Below are positions 22,301-28,699 of a stretch of DNA of 54,487 nucleotides, in pieces. Position 1 is the stretch's first letter; each line of letters opens with the position of its first letter. Source of the DNA: Carboxylicivirga fragile (GTDB taxonomy: Bacteria > Bacteroidota > Bacteroidia > Bacteroidales > Marinilabiliaceae); NCBI GenBank assembly GCA_025499625.1, contig JAFMVD010000042.1, positions 1 to 54,487 of the forward strand. Reading direction: 5' to 3'. The notes below the pieces were generated by a model. It was given only the letters and a program-made list of their open reading frames with translations, was not told where the DNA came from and made no database searches. The translations under genes were made by a program, and so were the position numbers.

Positions 22301-22920
22301 CCTTAAATGGAAGCAGTTTATTGGCTAATGATATTGATCCTGATGATGATAATTTAACTATTAATACAACACCAGTATTAGAACCAGCCTATGGTACATT
22401 AACAATTAATACGGATGGTACATATACCTATGAGCCGAATGCGGATTATGTAGGTACTGACTATTTTGAATATACAGTTTGTGATGATGCATCATCTCAA
22501 TTGTGTAGCACTGCAGGCGTACGTATCGATATTATAATTAAAGATACCGATGGTGATGGTTTACCGGATGATATAGAAGGCGATGGCGATTGTGATAACG
22601 ATGGTACTCCTGATTGGTTAGATGCTGATAAGTGTTATGACGAATTAGAGCAACTTGACGGCTTCTCACCAAATGGTGATGGTATCAATGATAATTACAT
22701 TATTCCTTGGTTGAACCAGTTCGATAAGGTAAGCTTTGAGGTATTCAATCGCTGGGGTAATATAGTTTATCGTCAAGATAAATATGAAAATAACTGGAAA
22801 GGTGAGTCCAATGTGGGTATGAGTTTAGGTGATGAATTGCCGGTTGGAACCTACTATTACATCATTGTTATTAAAGACAATGGCCAGAAGTTGAATGGAT
22901 ATATTTATTTGAATCGTTAA
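13333..22920 (+). CDS. Giant multidomain T9SS type B cell-surface protein (adhesin-like)
   Basis: A 3195-residue exported protein. A signal peptide ends at about residue 25. Residues 240-440 hold a very Gly-rich segment with GGGGG runs. Residues about 450-850 contain Asp-rich thrombospondin type 3-like calcium repeats (DTDNDGLLD, DSDNDGI). A Calx-beta-like domain follows (about 855-960), then some 19 cadherin/Big_9-like beta domains marked by NDAPVAVND. The C-terminus (from about 3110) is a gliding-motility/CHU_C type B sorting domain with FSPNGDGIND, FEVFNRWGNIVY and a final KLNGYIYL. Such proteins are secreted by the type IX system and kept at the cell surface, as SprB in Flavobacterium johnsoniae. 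The next gene encodes a PorP/SprF partner, the usual companion of type B cargo. A role in adhesion or gliding is an inference; no ligand-binding domain is recognised. Confidence 0.93.
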   Translation: MENFTQRIKLLLWLMLLSTSIIFSQEEINGPVNNTVKIISVTDPNCGDCDSREDCWYRIEVEDASAFSADDRVLIVQMKGASIDVSNTASGGQITDIGNAGNYEFFLVGKVDYANNYIYPRGELKRTYDYDGLMQLIKVPTYTGDVEINSDLIGEAWNPATGRGGVIAIFVDGTLTFNANIDVSGRGYQGVTVSVNGSPDNCSVNPSTQMVWPSANADVSPKGQGIVVDDPLYNGGRAPRANGGGGGVSGDSGGGGGSNYGAGGAGGDRWCDNGAAPAGGLGGVEMTSYIAQNRIFFGGAGGAGFVTSGNSASAAHGGGLIVIKAKKIIGNGHSILASGSSPSAAGTGIDGGGGGGGGGTVAFEIQEFEGSLTVDVSGGDGQDLGTAVLHGPGGGGGGGAFLHNLPILPSGIIVEANGGEGGIHNGGARNNSVDGSAGGVVSYFNLVYSDEDSDEDNISDYCDLDTDNDGLLDSDEDGNTGFDPSKDADADGIPNYKDNDDSTPGFPAMVDTNSDGINDLYDRDKDGIADFLDLDSDNDGIMDATEAGGVADASGALSNYTDTDIDGLNDSVDPDNGGTPLTKPDYDGDGAPDFLDLDSDNDGVSDAYESSASTIATGVDDDNDGIDNIFDVDQGGVFNTVIDRDGDTIDDMFDIDSDNDGITDYYETSGIAPSGSDSDADGIDDTFDLDQTGGADVDGDWIDDKSLPLDSDSDMLYDIHDLDADADGIVDNIEAQSTSGYVAPLGIDTDTDGLDNAYDDDNGGTIIIPSNIDGDDKPDFIDTNSDEDSKSDIVEAHDFNRDGVSDILPLGTDTDNDGIDDIFDSIVGNDPADGGELPTDYPDVDDPGNDRDWRENLPGVVLSVDRALLAENVQVATITLTLSETSYQPVTIPLTYTGSATNVDDYNRAVLSNAPDVNSVVIPAGQLVGEITITTVDDSVDEQPETVIVTAGVVTGGKIIGDDNRTITIVDNDAAGYTVSAISNSIDESGTTATFSVVLNSVPTADVVLDLALSVDDLTEANIDALGNELTFEVGNWNVAQVVTVTGQDDVIIDGDQTFDIVISIKSTTDVNYNVLGAQTISGTNIDDDEAPVANDDTDLVANETNEDVPFIINVLSNDTDDKDALNLASVDLDQVTGGVQNSITNAYGTWNVSNIGVVTFTPLLNSSGVATINYTVADTDGLVSNEATLSVNVVAINDAPVAVNDLNNSTNEDTSLNDIVIADNDTDVDGSVQASTIILIDPGNVTNTGNSSTPLIIAGVGVYSVDASGNVDFVPALNYNGPANVNYTIDDDMGATSNVATVFITVDSQNDEPTAVDDTGNSTNEDNPITVVTINSNDTDVDGNVVATSIVLIDPSDAGNTANSGADLVISGVGTYRADVIGNVSFTPVANYNGAANVNYTILDNSGAISNVATVYINVVAQNDAPVVTNPVNVITAEDTPYTFTGAFLISVADVDGDDQTVTVTVTNGVASLSQITNLAFTTGDGDADATMVFSGTLGDINAALNNIVYTPTADYDGLASLSINTSDGTASDDGAVSITVTPGNDAPVAVNDLNNSVDEDNPITINFIASNDTDVDGSVLASTIVLIDPSNGTNTGNSSTPLVISGVGTYTINALGNLTFTPVQDFNGSANVFYTIDDDGGLTSNVATVQITVDPVNDAPVAVNDVLIADEDNDATVNVTTNDTDVDGTVDVTTVDLDPSTGGIQTTFASTNGDWSVDNTGLVTFTPDANWFGDEVINYTVNDNDGTVSNSATITATINDINDAPVAVNDVLSADEDNAATVNVTTNDTDVDGTVDVTTVDLDPSTGGIQTTFASTNGDWSVDNTGLVTFTPDANWFGVEVINYTVNDNNGTVSNSATITATINDINDAPVAVNDVLSADEDNIATVNVTTNDTDVDGTVDVTTVDLDPSTGGIQTTFASSNGDWSVDNTGLVTFTPDANWFGDEVINYTVNDNNGTVSNSATITATINDINDAPVAVNDVLSADEDNNATVNVTTNDTDADGTIVVSTVDLDPSTGGIQTTFASTNGDWSVDNTGLVTFTPDANWFGVEVINYTVNDNDGTPSNSATITATINDINDAPVAVNDVLSADEDNVATVNVTTNDTDVDGTVDLTTVDLDPSTGGIQTTFASSNGDWSVDNTGLVTFTPDANWFGDEIINYTVNDNDGTVSNSATITATINDINDAPVAVNDVLSADEDNAATVNVTTNDTDVDGTVDVTTVDLDPSTGGIQTTFASTNGDWSVDNTGLVTFTPDANWFGVEVINYTVNDNDGTGSNSATITATINTINDVPVAQDDVYSVAQGQTININAASGVLDNDSDIENDPITAILVDDVSNGTLTLNADGSFDYSHDGTVTYTDSFTYKVNDGTEDGNTVTVTINILGVNNIPVGNNDVYSVSEGGTLTIDATSGVLDNDTDGDGDALNAIFVGDVSNGTLTLNADGSFIYTHDGSETTSDSFTYRPNDSKQTGNLTTVTITVTPVNDTPVAVSDVASVDEDGVLNGTTVLGNDSDPEGDDLTVNTTPVTDVTNGTLVINPDGSYTYTPDADFNGTDSFEYEVCDDGTPSACARATVTITVNAVNDAPVAVNDVASVDEDGVLNGTTVLANDSDPEGDNLTINTTPVTDVTNGTLVINPDGSYTYTPDAGFSGNDSFEYEVCDDGTPSLCTKATVSITVNSDNDSPVAVSDVASVDEDGVLNGTTVLENDSDPEGDNLTVNTTPITDVSNGTLVINIDGTYTYTPDANFNGSDSFEYEVCDDGTPSACARATVTITVNAVNDAPVAVNDVASVDEDGVLNGTTVLGNDSDPEDDKLTINTTPVTDVANGTLVINPDGSYIYTPDADFNGDDSFEYEICDDGTPSLCTKATVNITVNSVNDAPVAVNDMASVDADQVLNGSSLLANDSDPDGDNLLINTTPLVNVSNGTLVIDTDGTYTYTPNAGYVGSDSFEYEVCDDGTPSACSRATVSITVHDVNAAPIAVDDEATTGRNETLNGSSLLANDIDPDDDNLTINTTPVLEPAYGTLTINTDGTYTYEPNADYVGTDYFEYTVCDDASSQLCSTAGVRIDIIIKDTDGDGLPDDIEGDGDCDNDGTPDWLDADKCYDELEQLDGFSPNGDGINDNYIIPWLNQFDKVSFEVFNRWGNIVYRQDKYENNWKGESNVGMSLGDELPVGTYYYIIVIKDNGQKLNGYIYLNR
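14047..14655 (+). repeat. Gly-rich low-complexity segment of the giant protein
   Basis: The DNA is rich in GGT/GGC/GGA codons and contains runs such as those at 14385-14408 and 14511-14528, which code for poly-Gly blocks. It stands out from the AT-rich background. Slippage in these runs could change the number of Gly codons without breaking the frame only when whole codons are gained or lost. Confidence 0.8.
18310..20199 (+). repeat. Six tandem 315-bp repeats (105 residues each)
   Basis: Unit starts, taken at the codon for the Asp of NDAPVAVND, fall at 18310, 18625, 18940, 19255, 19570 and 19885, with the block ending at 20199: six units of exactly 315 bp. Long stretches are almost identical in DNA sequence between units (for example the part coding for PSTGGIQTTFAS), while the fourth unit (19255) has several silent and replacement changes in its first third. 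Each unit encodes one cadherin/Big_9-like beta domain. The near identity points to recent duplication or ongoing gene conversion. Confidence 0.95.
20782..22545 (+). repeat. Six tandem 294-bp repeats (98 residues each)
   Basis: Unit starts at 20782, 21076, 21370, 21664, 21958 and 22252 are exactly 294 bp apart and the sixth ends at 22545. Each codes for a domain with ASVDEDGVLNG, NDSDPEGD, GTLVINPDGSYTYTP and EVCDDGTPS. The DNA is more diverged than in the 315-bp block, most of all in the last two units. Each unit keeps two Cys (in VCDDGTPSAC), absent from the other repeat blocks, which could form a disulfide in every domain. Confidence 0.93.
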
Positions 22921-22934
22921 CCAAAAAAAGATAC

Positions 22935-22957
22935 TCCCCCGGTATAAAGCCGGGGGA
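22935..22957 (+). terminator. GC-rich hairpin between the adhesin and PorP/SprF genes
   Basis: CCCCCGG (22936-22942) pairs with CCGGGGG (22950-22956) around a 7-base loop, with one further T-A pair outside. No T-run follows, so it is more likely an mRNA-stabilising or attenuating hairpin inside the operon than a full terminator. It could let the very long first gene and the partner genes be expressed at different levels. Confidence 0.6.
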
Positions 22958-22983
22958 ATTCCAAAAGCCTAAAAAATATAGCA

Positions 22984-23931
22984 ATGAAGATATTTTTAAA
23001 ATATAAAAAGCATGTTGTAGTAGTAGCTTTACTCTTACTTGCTTTTACTTCGCAGAAAGCCGTAGCTCAACAGGAGCCTCTGTATACACAATACATGTTT
23101 AATACAGTTTCGGTAAATCCTGCATATGCAGGAACGCGCGATGCGATGAATGTGTTATTCTTGTCACGTCACCAGTGGACTGGTATGGATGGAGCGCCAA
23201 AAACATATGATTTCACAATGCACACACCACTTAATAATTACCGCATGGGTTTAGGTTTGTCCATTGTTTCTGATAGTTATGGGCCAGTTAATAATTACTA
23301 CATCAACTTTAATTATGCTTATCGTGTAAAGCTTAATGAAAAGATGACACTTTCCATGGGTGTTAAAGGAGGTATTTATAACTACTATGTTGATTTAAAT
23401 GGGCTTAATGTCGGAGAAGAGGATCCATCATTTAGTTCAGATTTTGAACAAAAGCTTCAGCCAAATGCCGGACTAGGTCTTTACTTATATACCGACAAGT
23501 ATTACATTGGTGCATCCGTTCCTAAATTAATATCGACGGATCTAAGCGGAAACCAAACAACAACAAGTACCCTGGGTGAACTTAAACAACATTTCTTTTT
23601 GATGGGTGGATATGTGATGGATTTAAATAGCGAGTTTAAGTTTAAGCCATCTGTTATTACTAAGATGGTTCAAGGTGCACCTCCTTCAACCGATTTAACA
23701 GCTCAGTTTTTATACCGTGGTACTTATTGGATTGGAGCTACTTATCGTATTGGTGATGCAGTTGCGTTTATTGGTAATATTCAAGTTAATAAGCAGTTGA
23801 TGGTTGGTTATTCTTACGACTATTCGGTTTCGGAATTAAGTCATTATAACAATGGCTCTCACGAAATAATTATAAGTTACGATTTTGATGGCTTCTTGAA
23901 AAACAAAGTTAAGTCACCAAGATATTTTTAA
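22984..23931 (+). CDS. PorP/SprF family type IX secretion membrane protein
   Basis: A 315-residue outer-membrane beta-barrel protein of the PorP/SprF family. A signal peptide ends near VAQQ (residue 30). The family signature follows at once: QEPLYTQYMFNTVSVNPAYA, then a hallmark SRHQWTGMDGAPKTY block. The rest is alternating beta strands with aromatic girdle residues (YYINFNYAYRV, YYIGASVPKL, and a final IISYDF). In Flavobacterium johnsoniae, SprF is required to secrete the type B cargo SprB. Because this gene directly follows a giant type B protein, it is most likely the specific partner that anchors or exports that protein. The gene starts 63 bp after the adhesin stop, with a GC-rich hairpin in between. 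Confidence 0.93.
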   Translation: MKIFLKYKKHVVVVALLLLAFTSQKAVAQQEPLYTQYMFNTVSVNPAYAGTRDAMNVLFLSRHQWTGMDGAPKTYDFTMHTPLNNYRMGLGLSIVSDSYGPVNNYYINFNYAYRVKLNEKMTLSMGVKGGIYNYYVDLNGLNVGEEDPSFSSDFEQKLQPNAGLGLYLYTDKYYIGASVPKLISTDLSGNQTTTSTLGELKQHFFLMGGYVMDLNSEFKFKPSVITKMVQGAPPSTDLTAQFLYRGTYWIGATYRIGDAVAFIGNIQVNKQLMVGYSYDYSVSELSHYNNGSHEIIISYDFDGFLKNKVKSPRYF

Positions 23932-23959
23932 TCAAACAACCTAAGCAATACAATATAAC

Positions 23960-26161
23960 ATGAGTAATCGATATAAATCCATAATATTATTTCTGCTGTT
24001 GTGCTTCGTTTTTGAGGGAGTATCAAGTCAATCTTTTAAGCAGAAGTTAGATAGCTTGTACTCGTCTTATCGAATCGACAGAGCTGATAAAGCGTTTGAT
24101 AATATGGCCTATAAAAAAGCCATTGACCGTTATGAGAAGATGCATGTCAAACAGCAACTGCCAGATTCGGTCAAGGGGAAATTGGCCATGGCTTATTTTA
24201 AAGTGAGTGATACACAAAAAGCTGAAGAAGTATTCGCCAGTGCTAGCGCAGGCAGCTTAAATGAAGAGGAGCTTTTTATTTATGCACAAACCTTGAAATA
24301 CAATGGAAAATACAGTCAGGCGGATGATTTAATGAATCAATACCATAAACTGAATGCAGCCGATTCAAGAGGGGAGAAGCAATTAAATGCAAGACCTGTC
24401 ATTGAAAAGATATTATCTGAAGAGCGTTACTTAATTGAAGAAGTAGACTTTAATTCGACAGAATCGGATTTCGCACCTTATGTACTAAAGGATGAATTAT
24501 TTTTTAGTTCGGCTCGAGATGTTGATTTTGTAATTAAAAGAGAATACGCATGGAAAGAAACACCTTATTTAAACCTCTTTAATACGCGTATAAAAGAGGA
24601 TGGTGATTTTTCCAATCCAAAAATTTTTTCAAGTGATATGCGTTCGATGTATCACGATGGTCCTGTTTGTTTTAGTGCTGATGGTGAAGAAATGTTTCTA
24701 ACACGAAATGCTTACCATACAATGCTAAAGAAAGGTGAGGATGGGTATAACAATCTTAGAATTCTTCGCTCTACTAAATTAATTGATGGTAGCTGGAGTA
24801 AACCAGAAGAATTACCATTTAACAACCCTGCCTATTCATGTGGTCATGCCTACTTGGTGGCCGACGGTAGTAAGTTGTATTTTACTTCAGATATGCCTGG
24901 AGGTTTCGGTGGAGCAGATATCTATTACGTAGAACGTAATGGTGATAGTTGGGGAGAACCGGTAAATATGGGTGCTCAAATCAATACCGAAGGTGAAGAA
25001 ATGTTTCCTTTCGAAGGCAAAAATGAACAAGTCTATTTTGCCTCTAACGGCCATTTAGGCGTAGGTGGTTTGGATATATTTGTTGCCAATAAAAGTATAG
25101 ATGGCTATCAAGTGAAGAATATGGGTTATCCTATCAATACTGAGAAAGATGATTTCTCCTTATACATGATGGCTGATGGTATTAATGGTTATTTTGCTTC
25201 GAACCGTGAAGGAGGCAAAGGTGATGATGATATCTATCGTTTTAAAGTACTAAAGGAGATTGCTTTCAAGCGTCCGTTAAATGGCCGTTTGATCGATCAG
25301 AATACCAAACAAATAATTGCCCATACACCTGTTGAGCTACGCGGACCGGATGGTGCCATAGTTGCTAGTTTAGTTACGGATGCCAATGGTATCATAAGCA
25401 CTGAATTGGAAGAGATGGCTTCGGTAACAGCTATTGTTAATGCCGAAGATTATTTTCCATATGAAGAAACGGTACAATTGGATACTGAAACAACAGAGTT
25501 TGAGTTAGCTCTTGTGCCACGTCCTTATTATGGCATTTATGGATCAGTCTTTTTGTTACCTGATATGACAGCAATTCCAAATGTAACAATGAAGATACAG
25601 TCAAAAAGTGGTGCTTTAAATGAACTATCAACAGGCGAAGATGGTAATTTCAAAACCAAATTATTGGCCGATACCGAATATGACATTGTATTTACAAAGA
25701 AGCAGTTTTTTACCAAACGTGTTAATTATAGTACCGTTGGTAGAGATACTGGTTATGTGAATTTAAACGAATTCATGGAACTTGAATTAGAAGAAGCTGT
25801 GGTTGGAAAAAGTATTGAGATAAATGTGCTTTATGATTTGGGGAAATGGGATATTCGTGAAGATGCAGCCGTTGAGTTAGATGATATGGTTCAATTTTTA
25901 TTGGATAATCCTGATATTCAAATTGAACTAGGTTCACATACCGATGCGCGAGGAAGCCAATCGAGTAATCAACGCTTATCACAGAAACGTGCTGAATCAG
26001 CTGTGAATTATATGGTTGAGAAAGGCATTAGCCAGGATAGAATGACTGCCACAGGTTATGGTGAAACACGCCTTAAGAATAAATGCGCCGATGGTGTTCG
26101 TTGTTCCGAGGAGGAGCATCAGGCCAATCGTCGTACAGAAGTAACCATTGTTGCAATGTAA
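23960..26161 (+). CDS. PorE-like TPR/PD40/CRD/OmpA protein
   Basis: A 733-residue envelope protein with the domain order known for PorE of Porphyromonas: N-terminal TPR (about residues 25-150), a PD40/WD40-like propeller (about 170-425, with LYFTSDMPGGFGGADIYY and VYFASNGHLGVGGLDIF), carboxypeptidase regulatory-like beta domains (about 435-600) and a C-terminal OmpA peptidoglycan-binding domain (from 619). The OmpA signature is intact (GSHTDARGSQSSNQRLSQKR). A signal peptide ends near SSQS (residue 25). PorE-type proteins are thought to tie the T9SS complex to peptidoglycan. It starts 28 bp after the PorP/SprF stop, so the three genes form one cassette. Many Bacteroidota carry several paralogues of this type beside type B cargo genes, so this one may serve only the giant protein. 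Confidence 0.9.
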   Translation: MSNRYKSIILFLLLCFVFEGVSSQSFKQKLDSLYSSYRIDRADKAFDNMAYKKAIDRYEKMHVKQQLPDSVKGKLAMAYFKVSDTQKAEEVFASASAGSLNEEELFIYAQTLKYNGKYSQADDLMNQYHKLNAADSRGEKQLNARPVIEKILSEERYLIEEVDFNSTESDFAPYVLKDELFFSSARDVDFVIKREYAWKETPYLNLFNTRIKEDGDFSNPKIFSSDMRSMYHDGPVCFSADGEEMFLTRNAYHTMLKKGEDGYNNLRILRSTKLIDGSWSKPEELPFNNPAYSCGHAYLVADGSKLYFTSDMPGGFGGADIYYVERNGDSWGEPVNMGAQINTEGEEMFPFEGKNEQVYFASNGHLGVGGLDIFVANKSIDGYQVKNMGYPINTEKDDFSLYMMADGINGYFASNREGGKGDDDIYRFKVLKEIAFKRPLNGRLIDQNTKQIIAHTPVELRGPDGAIVASLVTDANGIISTELEEMASVTAIVNAEDYFPYEETVQLDTETTEFELALVPRPYYGIYGSVFLLPDMTAIPNVTMKIQSKSGALNELSTGEDGNFKTKLLADTEYDIVFTKKQFFTKRVNYSTVGRDTGYVNLNEFMELELEEAVVGKSIEINVLYDLGKWDIREDAAVELDDMVQFLLDNPDIQIELGSHTDARGSQSSNQRLSQKRAESAVNYMVEKGISQDRMTATGYGETRLKNKCADGVRCSEEEHQANRRTEVTIVAM

Positions 26162-26189
26162 TATATTAACGATATAGAATCGGGGGGAA

Positions 26190-26237
26190 GGGGCTCTTTC
26201 GCGCTTTATTAGTTTAAAGTGTGGAGGAGCCTTTTTT
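26190..26237 (+). terminator. Probable terminator of the T9SS cassette
   Basis: GGCTC (26192-26196) pairs with GAGCC (26227-26231) and is followed at once by TTTTTT. The 30-base loop contains a further CTTT/AAAG pair. It lies 31 bp after the OmpA gene stop and closes the cassette. Confidence 0.6.
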
Positions 26238-26388
26238 AATGCGAACCAGACTTTTTAAAATTCGTTTCATTCCCAAATATAAACCATTCAATATCGAATT
26301 AATCGTATTGATCCCTTTTGCACATGAGTTAATAAAGTGACTTGTTAATTTTAAGATATAGTTAACCCATTTCTTGAAATTGATTCAA

Positions 26389-27129
26389 ATGCGCTTTATA
26401 ATCTATTTAATATCAATATTGTCTCTAATTGGCTGCGAGAAGGATCTGACAGAAAATGCCTTTGTCAAGAAAAAGACCTATACCAGCACGCAGAATATTA
26501 TCAATTATAATCGCTTGGTTAAGAAATCGAAAACAGAGTTTAAACCGTTTAAACTTGCATTGTGGTCGAATCATGAAGGCAATAATAATTTGCTAAGGGC
26601 GCATATGAGTTCAGTATTTAAAGTTGATTTTGGTATTCATTTAGGCGATTTTACAGCTAGCGCTGAACAAAGTGAATATGAAGGCTATATTGAAGCTTGC
26701 AAGCAATGGGAGCCGCCGATAATGACGGTAAAAGGGGAATTAGACGGTGGTGAATTATTTGAGAACTATTTTGGTTCTAGCAGCTTTAGCTTCGAATACA
26801 ATACATGTAAATTTATTGTGTTGGATAATACTACTGAAACGCAAGATTTAGAATGGTTTAGGAAGGAGTTGGAGTGCGACGATAGCAATGTTTATACCAT
26901 CGTTCTGTCCCACCTAGTTAGTAAAGAAACATTTGATGAAGAAGTTTGGAATAATTACGATGAACTCATTCGTTCCAATAATGTTGACCTTGTCATTCAT
27001 GGCTATGAAAGTGATTTCATCCAAAGTGTTGATTCAAAAGTATTAATAGTTCCGCCCGCCTATCATCAACAAATAGCAATACTTAATTTTACCGAATCAG
27101 GTATACAAATTCAGCATTCTAGTATTTAA
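26389..27129 (+). CDS. Lipoprotein with degenerate metallophosphoesterase fold
   Basis: A 246-residue lipoprotein. I prefer the ATG at 26389 over the TTG at 26374, because it gives a short lipoprotein signal with the lipobox LIGC (residues 13-16). The remainder follows the calcineurin-like phosphoesterase layout, but the metal ligands are changed: LWSNHEG stands for the usual DxH, HLGDF keeps the GD, VKGELDGG stands where GNHD is expected, LSHLV keeps a His, and IHGYES stands for GHTH. With several ligands missing it may be inactive or bind another ligand. Resemblance is by eye, at the edge of what can be recognised. Neighbours are the T9SS cassette (upstream, behind a terminator) and NfeD; no operon is evident. 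Confidence 0.55.
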   Translation: MRFIIYLISILSLIGCEKDLTENAFVKKKTYTSTQNIINYNRLVKKSKTEFKPFKLALWSNHEGNNNLLRAHMSSVFKVDFGIHLGDFTASAEQSEYEGYIEACKQWEPPIMTVKGELDGGELFENYFGSSSFSFEYNTCKFIVLDNTTETQDLEWFRKELECDDSNVYTIVLSHLVSKETFDEEVWNNYDELIRSNNVDLVIHGYESDFIQSVDSKVLIVPPAYHQQIAILNFTESGIQIQHSSI

Positions 27130-27283
27130 TCAAACGAATTCCTCCAGGCTTGCCTCATGAGTAGTTAACTTTAAGGATTTTCTTTATTGAAGTAAATAAA
27201 TAAGGGCAATACCTTTGTCAGGTGTTGAATCAACGCATTTTTTCTTACTTTTATATCAAGTCTAAATACGTAACCTTATCAAT

Positions 27284-28687
27284 ATGATCAGAAAGCTGTT
27301 GTTATTTTCCCTTGTTGCTTTTGTTATCAGTTCATTGTGCGCGCAAGATGTGTCGGATTCTTTGTTAACAAAACAAGTGTATACTTTCAAGATATTCCGA
27401 GAAATTGGAAGTACTTCATGGATTCATACGCAAGAAGCATTTGCAGAAGCTGAGGCAATGAATGCCGATGTAATTCTCTTGCACATGAATACCTATGGAG
27501 GGCAAGTTGTATTCGCTGATTCAATTCGTACAAAAATTTTGAATAGTGATATACCAGTACACGTGTTTATCGATAATAATGCGGCATCAGCCGGTGCATT
27601 AATTTCAGTTGCTTGCGACAGTATTTATATGCGCCCGGGAGCAAATATAGGTGCGGCTACGGTGGTTAATCAGAGTGGTGAGAAAATGCCAGACAAGTAT
27701 CAGTCTTACATGCGTTCAACGATTCGTTCTACAGCGGAGGCACATGGTAAAGATACTGTTGTGGTAGGCAAAGATACGACTTATGTTTGGCGACGCGATC
27801 CTCATGTGGCTGAAGCAATGGTTGATGAGAGTATTTATATTGCTGGTGTTGTTGATACAGGAAAGATTTTAACCTTTACCACTCTGGAAGCTATCGAACA
27901 TGGCTTCTGCGAAGGTCAGGCTGATAACCTTAGGGAAGTCTTGGAACACCTGGAGATATATGAATATGAAATGCATTCGTTTGAACCTTCCGTTTACGAC
28001 GGAATAAAAGGCTTTTTAACAAGCCCGGTATTGCAAGGTATACTGATTTTAGTAATTATGGGAGGCATCTATTTCGAACTGCAATCACCGGGAATTGGAT
28101 TCCCACTGTTGGCTGCATTAATAGCTGCAGTATTATATTTTTCACCACTGTATATTGATGGATTAGCTGCCAATTGGGAGATTATACTCTTTATAGTCGG
28201 ACTGGTGCTTATAGGGCTTGAAGTTTTTGTGATTCCTGGTTTCGGTGTTGCTGGTGTTTCCGGTATTATATTGGTTGTATTTGGACTGACGGTGAGTATG
28301 CTTGATAATGATTGGTTCGATTTTGCTCCTGTTGGAATGAATAAGATGTTTGAAGCATTGGGTGTTGTTTTATCAGGTTTCTTTGGAGCGTTTTTAGCCA
28401 TTATATATTTAAGTAAGAAATTATTGACCTCAAGTACCTTTGGCGCTAAAATAGCATTGCAGACAGAAGAGACAGTTGAACTTGGATATATTGGAGTTGA
28501 AGCATCAATGCAGGATGTGGTTGGTGAGTATGGTGTTGCAGCTACAACATTACGACCATCGGGTAAAGTAATCGTTGGGAACGAAACCTACGATGCAGTT
28601 GCCGAAACTGGTTTTATTGTAAAAGATACCAAGGTAAAGGTAAGTCGTTTTTCGCATGGTCAATTATATGTGATCAAGACAGATTAA
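27284..28687 (+). CDS. NfeD-family membrane serine protease
   Basis: A 467-residue long-form NfeD protein. A signal peptide (ends near CAQ, residue 21) leads into a ClpP-like protease domain (about 30-230) with the nucleophile Ser102 in NNAASAGALIS and a Lys about 50 residues later as the likely general base. Four or five membrane helices follow (about 245-380), and the C-terminus (about 400-467) is the OB-fold-like NfeD soluble domain. Members act in membrane protein quality control, often with a stomatin/slipin partner, which is not found next door here. The tag gene follows 12 bp after the stop and may be co-transcribed. Confidence 0.9.
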   Translation: MIRKLLLFSLVAFVISSLCAQDVSDSLLTKQVYTFKIFREIGSTSWIHTQEAFAEAEAMNADVILLHMNTYGGQVVFADSIRTKILNSDIPVHVFIDNNAASAGALISVACDSIYMRPGANIGAATVVNQSGEKMPDKYQSYMRSTIRSTAEAHGKDTVVVGKDTTYVWRRDPHVAEAMVDESIYIAGVVDTGKILTFTTLEAIEHGFCEGQADNLREVLEHLEIYEYEMHSFEPSVYDGIKGFLTSPVLQGILILVIMGGIYFELQSPGIGFPLLAALIAAVLYFSPLYIDGLAANWEIILFIVGLVLIGLEVFVIPGFGVAGVSGIILVVFGLTVSMLDNDWFDFAPVGMNKMFEALGVVLSGFFGAFLAIIYLSKKLLTSSTFGAKIALQTEETVELGYIGVEASMQDVVGEYGVAATTLRPSGKVIVGNETYDAVAETGFIVKDTKVKVSRFSHGQLYVIKTD

Positions 28688-28699
28688 AAATATTATTTA

